64,000 nucleotides of DNA, taken from Takakia lepidozioides. Taxonomy: Eukaryota > Streptophyta > Takakiopsida > Takakiales > Takakiaceae. Of the stretch, positions 43,916-56,189 are shown one piece after another. Each line of letters starts with the position of its first letter. Within the stretch, counting starts at the first letter, position 1. The notes beneath the pieces are model-generated. The model was not told the DNA's origin and did no database searches. It saw only the letters and a list, made by a program, of their open reading frames with translations. The stretch is from NCBI GenBank assembly GCA_030704615.1, contig CM060732.1, forward strand, positions 3,534,001 through 3,598,000, in the 5' to 3' direction. A program made the position numbers and the translations under genes.

Positions 43916-44300
43916 CATAATAAAAGACATTGAATAAAGGATGGATAAATGTACAGTTGGATGATAAAAAGATGGATGAGTGTGAAAAATGAATGTAGAT
44001 GGATGAATGAGGGATGGATAAGAGTAAAATGGATGAATGTATAATGGATGTTGAGCAATGACAAAAATTCATGACAGGAAGATGCATGACCAAAACTTTT
44101 GACGAATGCACAACGTATATGAAATGAGTGTGGAAGGTTTGTGGGGTGGATTAAAGAGTACAGAGGATGAATGTACAATGGATGTTGAACAAAGGAAAAA
44201 ATTCATGAATGGAGCACGCATGAATACACTGTAGATGAATGCACAATGGATATGAGAAGAGTCAGGGAGGTTTGTGAGATGGATTCATACATATTGCAAT
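43916..44300. repeat. GGATGAATG-type minisatellite, copy 1
   Basis: Irregular repeats of ATGGATGAATGTACAATGGA. Minus-strand frames through it read HSSIYIHFSHSS and the like and are not genes. The same array is at 57810-58195. Confidence 0.8.
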
Positions 44301-44406
44301 TTAAAGGAAAGTTGATTCTGTGATTATTATTTGTTCTAAAGGAACAACTACGGTGGAGGAAGGGGATTCAACGTTTTCCAGATAGTATGAAAATGAAGAA
44401 TATAGT

Positions 44407-46605
44407 TCAATCTGACTCAGAGTCAGTACAATGTATCCCCGCTTCCTCTGCATCTAAGTCTAAGTATTTTAGAACACCGGATCCACGCTGGATACACCTA
44501 CGGCTGGCCACTAAAAAGTCAGGGGATAGGGACTCGGCCGCGTGAAGTGCCATTGCCTCGGCATAAACAGGAAGAAGAAAATTGGAAAAGGGGCTGTCGA
44601 AAACAGACTCGCCAGAAATGACTGTATCTCCTGAAGATCCACCGCTGCCTTTCCTGAAAGACAGCCTGAAAAAGTTATTACTGTAACTTTGATGTTATCG
44701 AGAAATTGAGTATGACTCCCAAAGAGGGTTTAGCACTTACTCACATGAAAAGTCGTTGTCGACCTGCTTATCTTCGGGATCGTCATCATTTCGAATTTGA
44801 ATCCGATCAGTCTGTGTGCCTGAAGTGGAGCCAGACAAAAGGGGGAGGAGCACTGTGTTGTAGAGGTCAGAATCACCCTCCATGCCAAAAAGGCTTCTTC
44901 CGCCTGCCTTGCATGCGTGTTAAGTTGCTCCTGCACCAGACAGGAGAACATGAACAGTTTGGAGGGGGGGATTTAAGCAGATGAAACTGTTGAAAGGAAA
45001 CCAATTCGGAAGGGAAAAAACAAACCTGTGGACACAGAAAGATCGACCACCCGTGCAGAGCGGTGGCTGCATGACTCCAGCAGTATTTGCATGAACGCTG
45101 GTGACTTTTCCTTTGCACCTCTCCAGGGAGTGCCATCTGGTCTCTTCAGAGTCTGACTGGACTGCATGAAGTTGTACAAAATGTCATCGACATGGGGCTC
45201 ATAGGGGGGGTTGACGAAACAACCCTGGTCAGAAATCTCAAAGCTGCGAATGGAGGATGGTGTCTTTGAGGTGCGAATCCTCCGCAGGCAGATCGCCTCG
45301 AACATCCTCGTCTGGCAAAGATAGCAGGTTAGTGTGGTAAACACAATCTATAGTGGAAGTGTGTACATCGGCTATTCAGAACTATGACACAAAAAAATCA
45401 TGAATCGGTGATGATCGTTGTCGATCATAACACATTCTACTAGAGTGGAGCTGCAGAGAAAATTGAAACTCATGATCAAAGCACAAGCAGAAGGGAGACG
45501 GCATACCAGCTGACCAGGGAAACCCCCTTTCACAAGGTAGAGGTTGTTCACACAATTCCATGTGCGCAAAACTTCAAACCCTGAAGACTTGAGGTATGAT
45601 GCCAATGCCCGACGACTATCATTGTCACATGACTGAAAAAGCAGAAGTGTCCCTGCATCAGAGAGGAAGTTGTTGCAAAACCCGAACACCCAACTCCAGT
45701 AGTTGTCCTCGAATTTGTTCCAGCCGTCTTGCCCTTTGGAAGAACTTCTGGCACAGCCTGGCCATCCGGGATGTCGAGAATGACAATGTCGGCCGCATAA
45801 GTTTTCTGCACACCGCACACGAAGGTGGGACCTGTGCTCACCTGCAACAGACATGTTTTTTATAAGAACGATGGCAAGATTGTTTTCAAAGAACGAGACT
45901 GAAATACTGCCAATGAAACTTTCAAAGAAAAGGAAAGAAACTGGAATTCTCACCAGATTGAGGAATGAGATTATATTGTCCCAGGTAGGGGATGGCACCC
46001 CAGTGTATCCTCTCTTTCGACTCTGCATCATCGAAAGCCAACCCTCATTAACAATTTTCATCTCTCCTGCGGAATCAGAACGGGAAGGGTGTGGCTTGGC
46101 ATCGAACACGCACTGAAGAGTGCGGGTATATCTTCCAGCAGTAAAGTCCTGCCCACTCTCCATCTCCTTTTCATTCTCCTTCCCCTTGTCCTTTTCCTTC
46201 TCTTTGGACTTGTCTTTGTCCTTTGGCTTTGCTGGTGAGATGGCTATGACATCAACAGCCTTGTCTTTTGGTTTGCGGCCCGCCTTCTTTCCCTTCTGCG
46301 GCGTTCCCTGAGCATCTGGCTCCTTGGCAGCCAACGTTGCTATGTTTCGTTGATACTCTTCGTCAGTCAAAGGCGCCAGCATCTCAGCGTTATTGTTCAA
46401 GTATTTCATATGCTGTTCTTGAAAGGTCGTGTGCTCAGGTGGGCAGTCAAGGTACCAGCCACAGTCTCTGAAGTGAGAAGGACTCCAGTCCTTCAATATC
46501 CCTGCAATATACATGGTTGGATCGTTTGCAGGGTCCGACCACATGTCAAGATAGTCGGGAATTCCACTCAGGTGATTTCCTTCCATAAGCACATATTTCG
46601 TGTAC
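44407..46605 (-). pseudogene. 3' half of ParB-like/methyltransferase gene, truncated paralogue
   Basis: Exons 6-10 of the gene at 58299-63963, with the same splice sites: 46605-45954, 45841-45507, 45311-45026, 44930-44741 and 44665-44407. Exon 6 is intact here (KDWSPSHFRDCGWYLDCPPE). Exon 7 lost four bases after LPKGKT. Exon 8 is intact (KEKSPAFMQILLESCSHRSA). Exon 9 has TAA where the other copy reads AT-Y-HAC. The 5' exons with the ParB-like domain are missing; the duplication ends at the last bases of exon 5. It can only be a decayed fragment unless transcribed from elsewhere. The methyltransferase assignment is argued under the longer copy. Confidence 0.8.
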
Positions 46606-46747
46606 CTGAAAAAAGGAGATAAATCCCAACCCACAAAAGCGCTCAGTGAGTAAGATGCAAGTAGAACAAAATGAAAAAAACATAGATTGAAATGGCTCTG
46701 AGAACTGCTCCAAGGACCTTTCAGGACCACACTACTGCTCCAGATAT

Positions 46748-47387
46748 GAATGTCGTCAACGCCATTCAGAACATTCCATTCAATGATACTGTAAATACAC
46801 CCCAATCCAGGTGAATGCAAATTATCGTTTAGGAATGACACAGACATACAAGTGAATGTCGTCAACGACATTCACTAATGAAGCCAAATTTATACTTAAA
46901 TGAAGCAAAATCACAGGATGGAAATCAAAAAATCGAGTAAGGAACCCTCCAGGAAAACTCAATGCACATTCATAACGAACATATCACTGAGGACCTCACA
47001 ACATCACTGTATGTGAATGGCGTAATACAGACACAGCAGTGAATGTCGTCAACGACATTCACTTTGGATTTCTCATAACAGAGCTTACCAAGCCTCCAGA
47101 TTCCTCGCAAGAGGCAAAAACAATGCAGAACAACTGAATGTCTGCATTGACATTCAGCAAAATGAAGTGAGGAACCCTCACTGTAACCTCTATGGACATT
47201 ACAAAAATTTACATAACTCTGAGGACCTCTCAACAACTCCGTAGGTGAATGTCGTCAACGCCATTCAAGGACATTATCAATTCTAATCAGGGACAATATA
47301 ATTGCACCCTTAGATCCTAACCAGGTGAATTCATATACTCGCTTAAGAATGACTCAGACAAAGAAGTGAATGTCGTCAACTACATAC
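46748..47387. repeat. Six short palindromes in the intron of copy 1
   Basis: 20-bp units near the consensus GAATGTCGTCAACGACATTC lie at 46748-46767, 46854-46873, 47041-47060, 47136-47155, 47247-47266 and 47368-47387, with a half unit near 47014. Spacing is about 90-190 bp. The arms pair perfectly in the second and third (extended to AGTGAATGTCGT). Confidence 0.9.
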
Positions 47388-47479
47388 AATCTGGATCTAA
47401 GATTGCAATCCATATGAAGCCACATTTTTTCCCCAAAAAAACAGTAGAGTTTCAAGTATGACATTGCACCTGTATTCAT

Positions 47480-48491
47480 GGGTTTTGACACTAGTAGCAA
47501 GGGCTATATATGCTTTTGCCCGGAGTTCAACAAGATAGACATCTCCAAAGATGTTATTTTTTTATGAGGATCATACACACTATGTCCCAGCTGCTAACAA
47601 ACAACCACTTGAAGATCATAGCATTCATTTCTCGTGGCCAGTCGATAGCCAGCCGGATGGACCACAACGGGAGATCCCGCAACAAGAGCCTCCTGATCTT
47701 TTGGAGCCTTTGCCAGCCCAAGAACCACCTAAAGGTAATTGCTAACAACTTGTTTGAAGGAGCACATGGCCCAAAATTCAGATACTCTTCATGAAATCCT
47801 TGCATTATATCACATCATCTATGCGTCAGTCAAGTGCAGACTTGGACTCGGGAAGTTCTACCTCGACCTCAAGTACGCAAATTTGGCAACTAGAGGTAGT
47901 TCTACCACAGCAAGGTGTACATTAACGCACTAGCCGAGCCATTCACCCACCAAGATGATTCGACGATTTCGTGGTGGGTCTGTCTGAAGCTGTCCTAAAT
48001 TCACAAGAACAAGACATGGACCCTAGTTGTTCAAGATTTGTCCCCCGGTAGACATTGACCGGCCATTACTAACAAATGTCAGAGCTATAAAGTCAAAACA
48101 CACGCTGATGGAATAACTGCCAAATTGAAGGCGCGTTTGGTGGCTTGTGGTTTCCAACAACGAGCAGGGGAGAATTTTGATGAGACCTTCCGCGATGGTG
48201 GCCAAATACAACACCTTGCGAGCTATAACAGCACAAAAATGTCGTAATGGTTGGCCTATATTTCACTTAGATGCCAAATTAATTGCCTTCTTGATTAATG
48301 GTGAATTGGTAGAGAAAGTATTTTCCAGTGCTCAGCCTGAAGGCTTCGAGGCTAACGGCAAAGAGAGCAAGGTTTGTAAGTTACTTAAAGCCTTGCATGG
48401 ACATCGTCAGGCACCGCGTGCCTGGTACACCATTGAAATAGACAATTATCTTCAAGAACAAGGATTAAAACGCACCAACTCAGATGGGTGA
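47480..48491 (+). pseudogene. Ty1/copia pol fragment
   Basis: Plus-strand remnants in several frames. First comes the integrase-to-RT linker (about 47535-47760). Near 48080-48180 the motif KVKTHADGITAKLKARLVAC reads on to GFQQRAGENFDETF, and ORF 48147-48491 gives KYNTLRAITAQKCRNGWPIF, HLDAKLIAF and LKALHGHRQAPRAWY. This matches the copia RT pattern KLK..G...KARLVA.GF, PIFHLDVK.AFLNGEL and LYGLKQAPRAWY. Catalytic YxDD is not reached; the frame ends at 48489. Flanks show no LTR that I could define. Confidence 0.8.
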
Positions 48492-51400
48492 ATGAACCCT
48501 GTTTGAAAAGCTTTGAGACGAACTCGGTTTGGTAAGAACAATTGATTTTTTAGCAGAGCTTGTTTCTTGGTGGCTGTTTAGGTCTGATCTAAAATGAGAA
48601 AAATTGTCTAGTATAAACGCAGAGGAATGTTTCCCAGATGGCTAAACACTCTACTGATCTTTGAACGCCGAGCACCTCTAGCTATTTCAGATATCACCAT
48701 CGTTGACATTAGACTCAGTTTGAAGTCGCGGCAGTGCTTGACAAGCTTCTAAAGTTCGAGGGGGAGGTGTTGGAGATCCTTGCTGTGATCAGTATGGTCA
48801 AGTAGGATAAACTCAAGATTAGACGTTACTACCAGGTTAAGTATTTACGAAGCATCAACGTACCTTAACAGTTACATAGGAAAGCCACTGACATGCTTAG
48901 TGATGAGCAATTAGTCTTAGCGATCAATGATGACCACTAGTGACCATGCTTAGTTGTTGCCTCACTCTCTGTAGGCTTAATCATCCAAAGGAGTTGGACT
49001 TGAACACCTCAGAGCTGTTTAGGACTTTAGTATATAGTGAGCTCTTAGAAAATTGGAAGACAAACTTTTTGACAGTAGGCTTTCCTTACTTGATCCACAT
49101 ACATTAGACATGATCTTTCTTAATCTTAGTTTTTGTTGTGACCACAGTTTGGACCTATATAAAACTATGAATGACTCCATCACGAGCTTCTCAAGTAATT
49201 AAATATGTCTACTAGTCAAAATGCTTGAATCGCTTCCACTACAACTCAAGTTCAAAATGTCAAGCCGGAGAGGTTATTTCAGCCAATACTAAGTACTAGT
49301 TATCTAAACTAGCCCAATAGGTTTTAATCCCATATTGAGCTCCAAGAATTGAAGAGTGATCTTAACAATAGTATGCATGGGTGGGTGGAGAATGGGTTGT
49401 AGATGTATGTTACCCCTCGTATGTCCCTTTGAGAAAATTCAACATAGATCTCAAAGATGTAATCTAGAAAATATTTCCATGTCTGCAATACCCTCAATTG
49501 CAAGGCTCCAGCTATCCTACACATTGCCATTGTCATGTGACTGAATTACTACCCAGCAATCATGTAGATTATGCACTGAGCTCAATGTTATTACTTGATC
49601 AAAATATAGAATCACGAGCTTTCTATTCTACAGACTCTGGCCAATACTCAAAACGTATATTCCCGTGTTGCATGTGTCGTTCTAGCTGCTTGAATGGTCT
49701 ACAATACTCTATGTAACTAGAACAATGACTCGACAGTTCTGTGAGCATTCTCGAGTCAGATGAGATCAATTGGTGGACTCTAGGTATTCTTTTTAGGTGA
49801 ATGTAGTTGTTTTTGTTTATGAAATTTTAAGAATGCATGTATATAATGACAGGCTAGGCATTGCATATTACCCTTCCAACTGGTGAGACCCGGATATCGA
49901 GGCCGCCACAACTTTGTAGTGCTATCCTTTGGAATATTGCACACTTGGACATCTTCAATCTTGAGACCCAACGCACGTCCAAATCCTTTGTGCTCTCTCT
50001 CTGCATCTACAGAGGGGAGGGAATGTTCTTTTTTGCATTATAACACATACTTCTACTCTCAGGATCGATGCACAAGGCGACATCTGCAAAGACACGCTGA
50101 CATAACCCTTCAATTAACATAAACCAATACAAAGCTTGTGTCATTCAGCTATCCTCCATCTGTGGTGGTCCGATTTGTTACCAGTATTGGCAAGATGCCA
50201 TTTCTAGAGATGTTGTCATGTGAAGGTGACAAGGAAATAACCAGTGTAGTGCGGGTATATAATTTCAAACATACGTCCCTCCTGGTCTCTGTAATAGGTC
50301 ATGGTACAAACATATACTCTTCGGGTCAGGGTAATTTACCAATTTTTACATAGATGCACCCTCATGATAGTGTAAATATTCCTTATTTTAACTCGTAAGG
50401 GTATATTCAAGTATATTTTATCATTGGGTTTTTGTATGACAAGTAGGTTTAAATCAGTGTTGGACCGGTATCATAAACATTTCATACCAGCCAGGGTCTG
50501 GTGTCGTCGGTGAAGAGGCCTCCATCATACCTGGCAAATAATGGTATCAAAGTAGATATCAAATCTTTAATGTACCAATCTGATATGTATATTGTTTTTC
50601 CTTGGCCTGGTATGGTATGGTATCAGTATTGCAATTTTCAAAACTTATACTGGGGGTATATCAAGACTGGTATCAATACAGCTCCATGGTAGAAATTCTC
50701 CATGACAAGTATAAAATTGGACAGATTTTTGAATGGCAAAATTAGAGCACTCTACTCTTCTTTTTCAAACAAGCCAACCTCCCCCAACTCATCTTCACAC
50801 TCCTCTAGCGGCTCAGTTTTTGCAGAATAGTACTATTCAGAAACTGATTGCTTAGCCAGTGGGCAACCCATACTCTCCATTGCTGCGCCCTAAATCCCTA
50901 ACGCTCCACAGATTGATACCTAGGGTGCAAGCGACAGCGGAGGACAGAGTATTGGTATTGACAAAGTTGTGTTCTTTGCAATTCCAGGCTGGTCTGGTAG
51001 GAGCCCAGATATTAGCATTTCGCTATCCTGACCCCATTATGTTTGGGGTACTCCCCGTTGCTTACACCCGCCTGGTCTGATATCCTGCTGCGATATCCAC
51101 CCGTACTGATTATACCCCGCCTCGCCCCCATATACCGGTCCAACACTGGTTTAAATCCTCTGTAGGTATAAATAAAATTATACACCATATATAATACCCT
51201 TGGGTAAATGACACACTTAAGGGATATACAGCAGATTTTGGCCCTAATCCACAAACATGGTTATATGTAGTCATAATTTTCAAATTACCACGCACCCATG
51301 CATGTGGGATAAATATATCCTTGCTTACAATATACCCTCATGTTAGTTTATACCCGCCATAGGGTGGGTAATCTATGAAACTACATCATCCGGTTATATA

Positions 51401-51544
51401 CTAAATAAGGGTATGTGTCTTTTCATATAGTACCCTTAAGGGTAGGATAATATCTAGGTATCCTTATATGTGTGGCCGGGTCCAAATCCATTTACTGCAA
51501 TATTATACCCGGCAGGTATATCAGGTAAATTATATATCCGCACA
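48492..51544. other. Poorly featured AT-rich DNA
   Basis: No gene supported. From about 50270 to 51540 the words GGGTATA and TATACCC are unusually frequent in both orientations, with GGTATGGTATGGTAT near 50600, suggesting a degraded repeat. Short frames show no family motif. Confidence 0.5.
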
Positions 51545-51625
51545 ACACTGGAAATAACCCTTCTCCAAAGGTGAGAGAGTCAAAAAGTCTCATCTCACAA
51601 GATGCCTAACCACTAGGCCATATGT
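51545..51625 (-). other. tRNA-like (SINE) fragment
   Basis: On the minus strand TGGCCTAGTGGTTAGGCA (51620-51603) fits a Pol III box A. About 30 bases later ACTTTTTGACTCTC loosely fits box B (GGTTCGANTCC). Too degenerate for a tRNA gene; a tRNA-derived SINE head is possible. Confidence 0.35.
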
Positions 51626-53218
51626 TGGATGACGCTAACATGCATGATTTATCTGTTTAATGGACTCATTTATTTTGGTAACCACTACTTAATGACGCAC
51701 GACATCTTATTTGGCGACATGAACGATGTGATTGACCATGGGTGCGAAAATGTCATGCAATTTGATGTGACAAAGGCATGGCTTTAACCGGTAATGACCA
51801 TGGACGGTTGATCCATATGTATTCTTGTTGAATGAGGATTCTCACCAAATGAGTGTCGGTTACGCCATTACCCTCACCTACCTGTTGGATGTAGGCTCTT
51901 ACATCATCCCATGGGGCATAAAGACAAATTGTAGATAGAAGAATATTGGTTAGCCAGCCCAATGGATCTTAATATAAACTTAATGTTTCCAGACCTCAAA
52001 TATCACACTGTAATTTATTTGTATCCTTTTTTGGTCTTGTGACAAACTTGGTGCAATGTAGGATATCGGTCACTCTCACTTGCTTGGTCTTGGATCCTAC
52101 TATTGACCAACAAAAATGCTCCATTTTTGGCATCTTTATGGCGACTCTAATGGTCCTTGGTAAGTGCATGGGGTCATGAATCATAATTAAAGTGGTTAAT
52201 TTAGATGTGAACACCCACATGTGCAACTCTAATGCAATATCTAAATAGAACTCAAAGTGAGCTTCCTTACAAATGGTTGTGGGTTCAAAAGCCACATACA
52301 TGTGTGTGATGTTTATGGCCACCCATGTGTTGTCCAGGAAAGCGGGTAACTATGTCAACCCATTACATTGGTAATGTGTGGACACCTTGGGGCTTTTGAG
52401 TCATTAGGGGTAGGTTGGGCAATCGGGCCGTGTTGTTTTGCCAGTTATGGCCATTAGTAGAAAGTGTCCACCCTTTTTGTTTGGAAGGTAGTAGCCATTT
52501 GGGTCGGTGAAGTGACACCAGAAATTATGCTTGCGTCGGCAAGAGTCTTCCTTTCTTCATGTGTGTTGAAAACCTCTTGAAGAGAATATATTAAATTTGT
52601 ATTCATTATACATAACAACAGAACTGGAGAGAAGTGAATCCATGTCCACAATGATTGGCATGACGTTGATAACATAGTTCTAGAACGAACGTTAGTTCAG
52701 AATTATTGTCACGTCTATAATGACGTCATGTTCAGACGGTCAAGAGTTGATGCATGCCAGTATAATGCCAACCAAAGTTAGAGTAAATAAAAGTAGTCTC
52801 TTCCCCTTGTGGATGCTATATCGTATTGATTATCGAAGATTCTCCTCTTTATGCTAACTCTGGTTGGCGTCGTTTCTCTCTCTATTGAATTATCATTATA
52901 CCATCCACTCGTCATATCTAACCTCCTAGGATTAGTAATCCAAGTATTTTTCACTCCATGGATGTAAGTTGTTCATAGCAACAATTGTAGTATTGGCAAC
53001 AACTCTGCAATGTTTAAGTCTAATTGAAGGATTGTCAGACAAGAAAAGGACAAGGGATACGCCAAGTTTGTAGCAGCCGGAAATACACTTTCCTTCAAAC
53101 TAACATAGTAATAATTTAATCCCCGTAGATTTTCTCATTAATGTATGTGAGAATTTTATGTCTTAGTTATAGGAAATTGTTTGCAAACAAAGGGCCCTCC
53201 TGCACCATACAAACCACT
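51626..53218. other. No recognisable feature
   Basis: The minus frame 52322-51996 is open for 108 codons, but its composition and motifs identify nothing. A box-B-like TGGGTTCAAAAGCC lies near 52277-52290. Confidence 0.5.
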
Positions 53219-53285
53219 AGTCTGTAGCTCAATTGGATAGTACATTATATGTCACTTAGATGATTTTGGGTTCATTAAATCTTAT
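53219..53285 (+). other. tRNA-like sequence, degenerate
   Basis: TCTGTAGCTCAATTGGATAG (box A, TAGCTCAATTGG at 53225-53236) is followed at tRNA-like distance by GGGTTCATTAAAT (53268-53280), a damaged box B. Acceptor arms do not pair well, so it is a tRNA pseudogene or SINE head, not a tRNA gene. Confidence 0.35.
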
Positions 53286-53699
53286 TATCTTGTTGGGCGT
53301 GGTACAATCTTGTTCCCCTTCCCTTGGGCGGTATCCCATGAGCCTTGTGCTCAGCATCGTGGCAAAATAGGGCTCCAAATGTAACTTAGGCCATCGGATG
53401 CCCTAAAGAGTGCCAATGGAACACGTTTCCACAACTGTCTGCAGAACCACATCTATACATGGAGGTTGTTTTTCAGAAAATAGTACTCTCCCTACTTCAT
53501 GGCAACCAATGCCTTGCGCCTACCAACATGTTTCCAAAGGGAGTCTAACTTTGGGCACAAAAATAAAGCAACCATAACCAGCCCAATGAAAAGACAAATT
53601 AGAAAACCAACAAGCACGAGTGTGGTCTTTGAAATAGTCTGCCATCATGATTGCCTAACAAAATTCTATCTAAGACACATATGCTGATCTAGTAATATC

Positions 53700-53830
53700 A
53701 CCCACGACTACTTTTAACGTTAAGGTAGTTGTAGACCCACGGTGATATTTGTGGGTATAACTAGGTAATATCAAACTGAAGTCCAAGCTACTTTTAGCGC
53801 TCAGTTAGTTGTAGACCCAAGTGAATGCTT
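53700..53830. repeat. Two direct repeats with internal hairpin
   Basis: CTACTTTTAACGTTAAGGTA followed by GTTGTAGACCCA (about 53707-53739) recurs as CTACTTTTAGCGCTCAGTTA with GTTGTAGACCCA about 80 bp later. The first copy can fold around TTAACGTTAA. Confidence 0.6.
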
Positions 53831-54257
53831 AGTTTTGCCTTAAGGATGGCTTGGCCCAACAAAGACCATGCGTATCATCCATCCACATGTACAATCCATC
53901 TATAATTATGGATAAAATACTTCTATGTTTGTATTCAGCTAACTCATTCCATGGATCTTTGGTCCTAGAAAAAAAATGGTATTGTGAGATTTTCCTAAGA
54001 AACCTTTGCGGTAACCGCCCAACACTGGTTATTTCTGACCTTCAAAAACTTGAACTATTTTTTGTGAATTTCCAGCGACCAAAAGTACTTGGAATTCCAC
54101 ATCTCCCACACCGCAGGTCCAAAAGTCATGAGTCCAAGCCGGTGCACCCCTCCTCCTCGAGGGCTTTCCAACGGTACCAAGCACCAACACCGGGGCCTTG
54201 TGGTTTGGGACATCTCAACGTGACAAAACAAAACAAAACAAACATCTTGCTTCATAG
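53831..54257. other. No recognisable gene; (CAAAA)n tract
   Basis: Contains a short CAAAA run at about 54222-54243 just before the hAT fragment. Nothing else supported. Confidence 0.5.
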
Positions 54258-55338
54258 ATTGATGAGCCCTTGCAGCGAGTGGCAGCAGAATACAATACTT
54301 TGATTGTGAAAATGGCCATTGATGCTGAGAACGAAGTGAAGGCCGTGGCAAATTTGGCCTTGTTGTGTGATGTCGAAACTTTGTTAGGGCTGCCTTGTAT
54401 ATTGTCTATATTGTTGCAGTCAATACAATCACTCATGAAATTTGCACATGCCATGGATGTGTTTGTATGTGACTATGTGGCTGCTGTGAAGATTTGCCAA
54501 TCTGATTTGTACAAGTTGTACTCAGATCCAGTTGCTGCATTCAGTCCAAAGGCATTTCCAGAGTTTACAGATGTGGTGCACAACACCAGTTGTCGTATCA
54601 CTCAAGATTGGGTGTGTGACCTGAATACAGGTTTGGAGACGCTACCTTATATTATCAATGGTCACTCCTACATGCAGGCTCACATGCATATAAGTGTAGG
54701 TTCTGACGTTCTGGATTGACCCAAACTGGAAGATGTGACTTTAACCGAGTGCTTGAATGTGTGCAAATCAAGATTCAGTGCAAGGTCACAGTTGACACTC
54801 TTATTGCAGACCAGAACTTTCTACTTCATTTGACAGTTATGAAACAAGCTTTTTGTGTGCCTAAGTGTGCCAAGAATGATGGATGGAGAACTCAGCCCAT
54901 TCTTGGGACTGTCTTGGATTTGCAGAGCAGCCTTTTCAGGCTTCCAAGGTGATATGGCAGTCATGTGAGGCTAACCCACTCACAATTCTTTGGCAACGGC
55001 TTTCTACCAATGCATTGCTTCAGTCACATATATCTGAATATTTCAAACTGGCTGAAATAGTTTGCGTTATGGTGTTGGGGAGCACAGAGGATGAAATGAT
55101 GTTGAGTAACTTGGCATTCATGAAGGACAAACTCAGAAACAGGCTTGCAGGTCATCTGATCAAGCCTATGGTGAGACTACGGTTCGCTACATGTTCTCTC
55201 AGGATTTCGACAATGTGCATACCTTTCCTTTTCAAGATGCGATCACTTCTTGGCGTGGGGACAAAATTTGACGTGACACCTTTGCATAGATTTGCAGGGT
55301 GCAAATGTTTGCTTGACAGTCTTGAACATTGGCCATGA
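54258..55338 (+). pseudogene. hAT-superfamily transposase-like protein, decayed copy
   Basis: It reads IDEPLQRVAAEYNTLIVKMA, LALLCDVETLLGLPCILSIL, FVCDYVAAVKICQSDLYKLY and DWVCDLNTGLETLPYIINGH. After frame breaks it continues VTVDTLIADQNF and MKQAFCVPKCAKN. The end, YFKLAEIVCVMVLGSTEDEM then LAFMKDKLRNRLAGHLIKP, matches the hAT C-terminal dimerisation pattern (LA-x-I ... GS-x-x-x-E-R-x-FS ... KNK-RNRL). The usual Ser/Phe core is altered (E-M-M-L-S-N). No N-terminal zinc finger or catalytic triad was identified. The nearby minus copy at 56190-56870 is homologous. Confidence 0.6.
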
Positions 55339-56189
55339 ACTATTGCATTTGGCTTGAGGTTCTAACAATTACATCTGACTATATGTAATTGTAATTGCAT
55401 TTCTATTTCTTTGCAATGTATGACAGGCCACTATTCCTTGATCTTAGCAAGTATGGTGCAAGTTTAATTGTGGGTTGTAGGAATCCTGTGCTGCATTGGG
55501 CAGGGTTCTTTGGGGCTGAGGTTCAACTCCTCCGTAGGGTAAATGTCAATGTCAAAATTTGATCTACATTTGTGATCTGTATGTGTGCTTGGGGGCTAGT
55601 CTATATGCTTACCTTGGGGGGGGTGCCAAATAACACTATTTGTTATATGTCATTAGCCAGAACTATACACCTCATTTGTACCAATTAGCCTGTGGGTTAA
55701 TTCACATAGAAAGAGTTCCATTCGTCTATTATGGCTTTCAACTATTTTTGTACTTCGCCTTCTATTGCTCATCAGCATCCATTTGATTCGAAGAATATGA
55801 CAAGAGTGGAAATACATGTAGCCTACCAATTCGAGGAAAATTACCTAGAGTGGGCCACTTACACTACCCTACACCCCATAATATAGCCACTCGTACCCCT
55901 TTTCAAAATCCTTAAAAAAAACCATGATTGCGTGGTGCTTATAATAACCCGGGGATTGATATAACAAACAATATATTGGGCATCGATTATGGCTTCTTGA
56001 TTGATATAGCCAGTTATTATATTTGGGCAATTTTGATTATAATAGTTAAAGATGGATATATGTAACGGTGACATTGTCTTTGAGATGGTATTGATGGATG
56101 AAAAAGTATCAACCATCATGTATAGAACCATTTCATCGGATGCATATATGTGGGTATGACTATGTACATTCTAGATATACATGTGTTAT
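55339..56189. other. Spacer between inverted hAT fragments
   Basis: No coding signal recognised. A G run occurs at about 55616-55624. It separates two oppositely oriented hAT fragments. Confidence 0.5.

Larger units (their letters stand above)
43711..47474. repeat. Segmental duplication, copy 1
   Basis: Matches 57611-61448 almost throughout, starting CAGGGATGCCTCGGCG and ending GCACCTGTA. It carries the terminal GTGAGC-rich module, a GGATGAATG minisatellite, exons 6-10 of the methyltransferase gene and the hairpin-bearing intron 5. The left junction is inside element 2; the right junction is within the last codons of exon 5, followed by copia sequence. No terminal inverted repeats were seen. 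Confidence 0.9.

Noticed and set aside
43812-44178. His/Ser/Ile-rich minus frames, repeated at 57704-58070
   Set aside because: Antisense reading of the GGATGAATG minisatellite.
46120-46311. Plus-strand Ser/Phe/Leu-rich frame, repeated at 60016-60207
   Set aside because: Shadow of the Lys/Glu/Asp-rich segment of exon 6.
44407-46605. Copy 1 as a functional methyltransferase gene
   Set aside because: It lacks all 5' exons, has a 4-bp deletion in exon 7 and a TAA in exon 9.
50270-51540. GGGTATA/TATACCC-rich stretch as a telomere-like array
   Set aside because: Units are irregular, in both orientations and AT-rich; no known telomere unit.
53219-53285. Functional tRNA gene
   Set aside because: Acceptor and T arms do not pair and box B is damaged.
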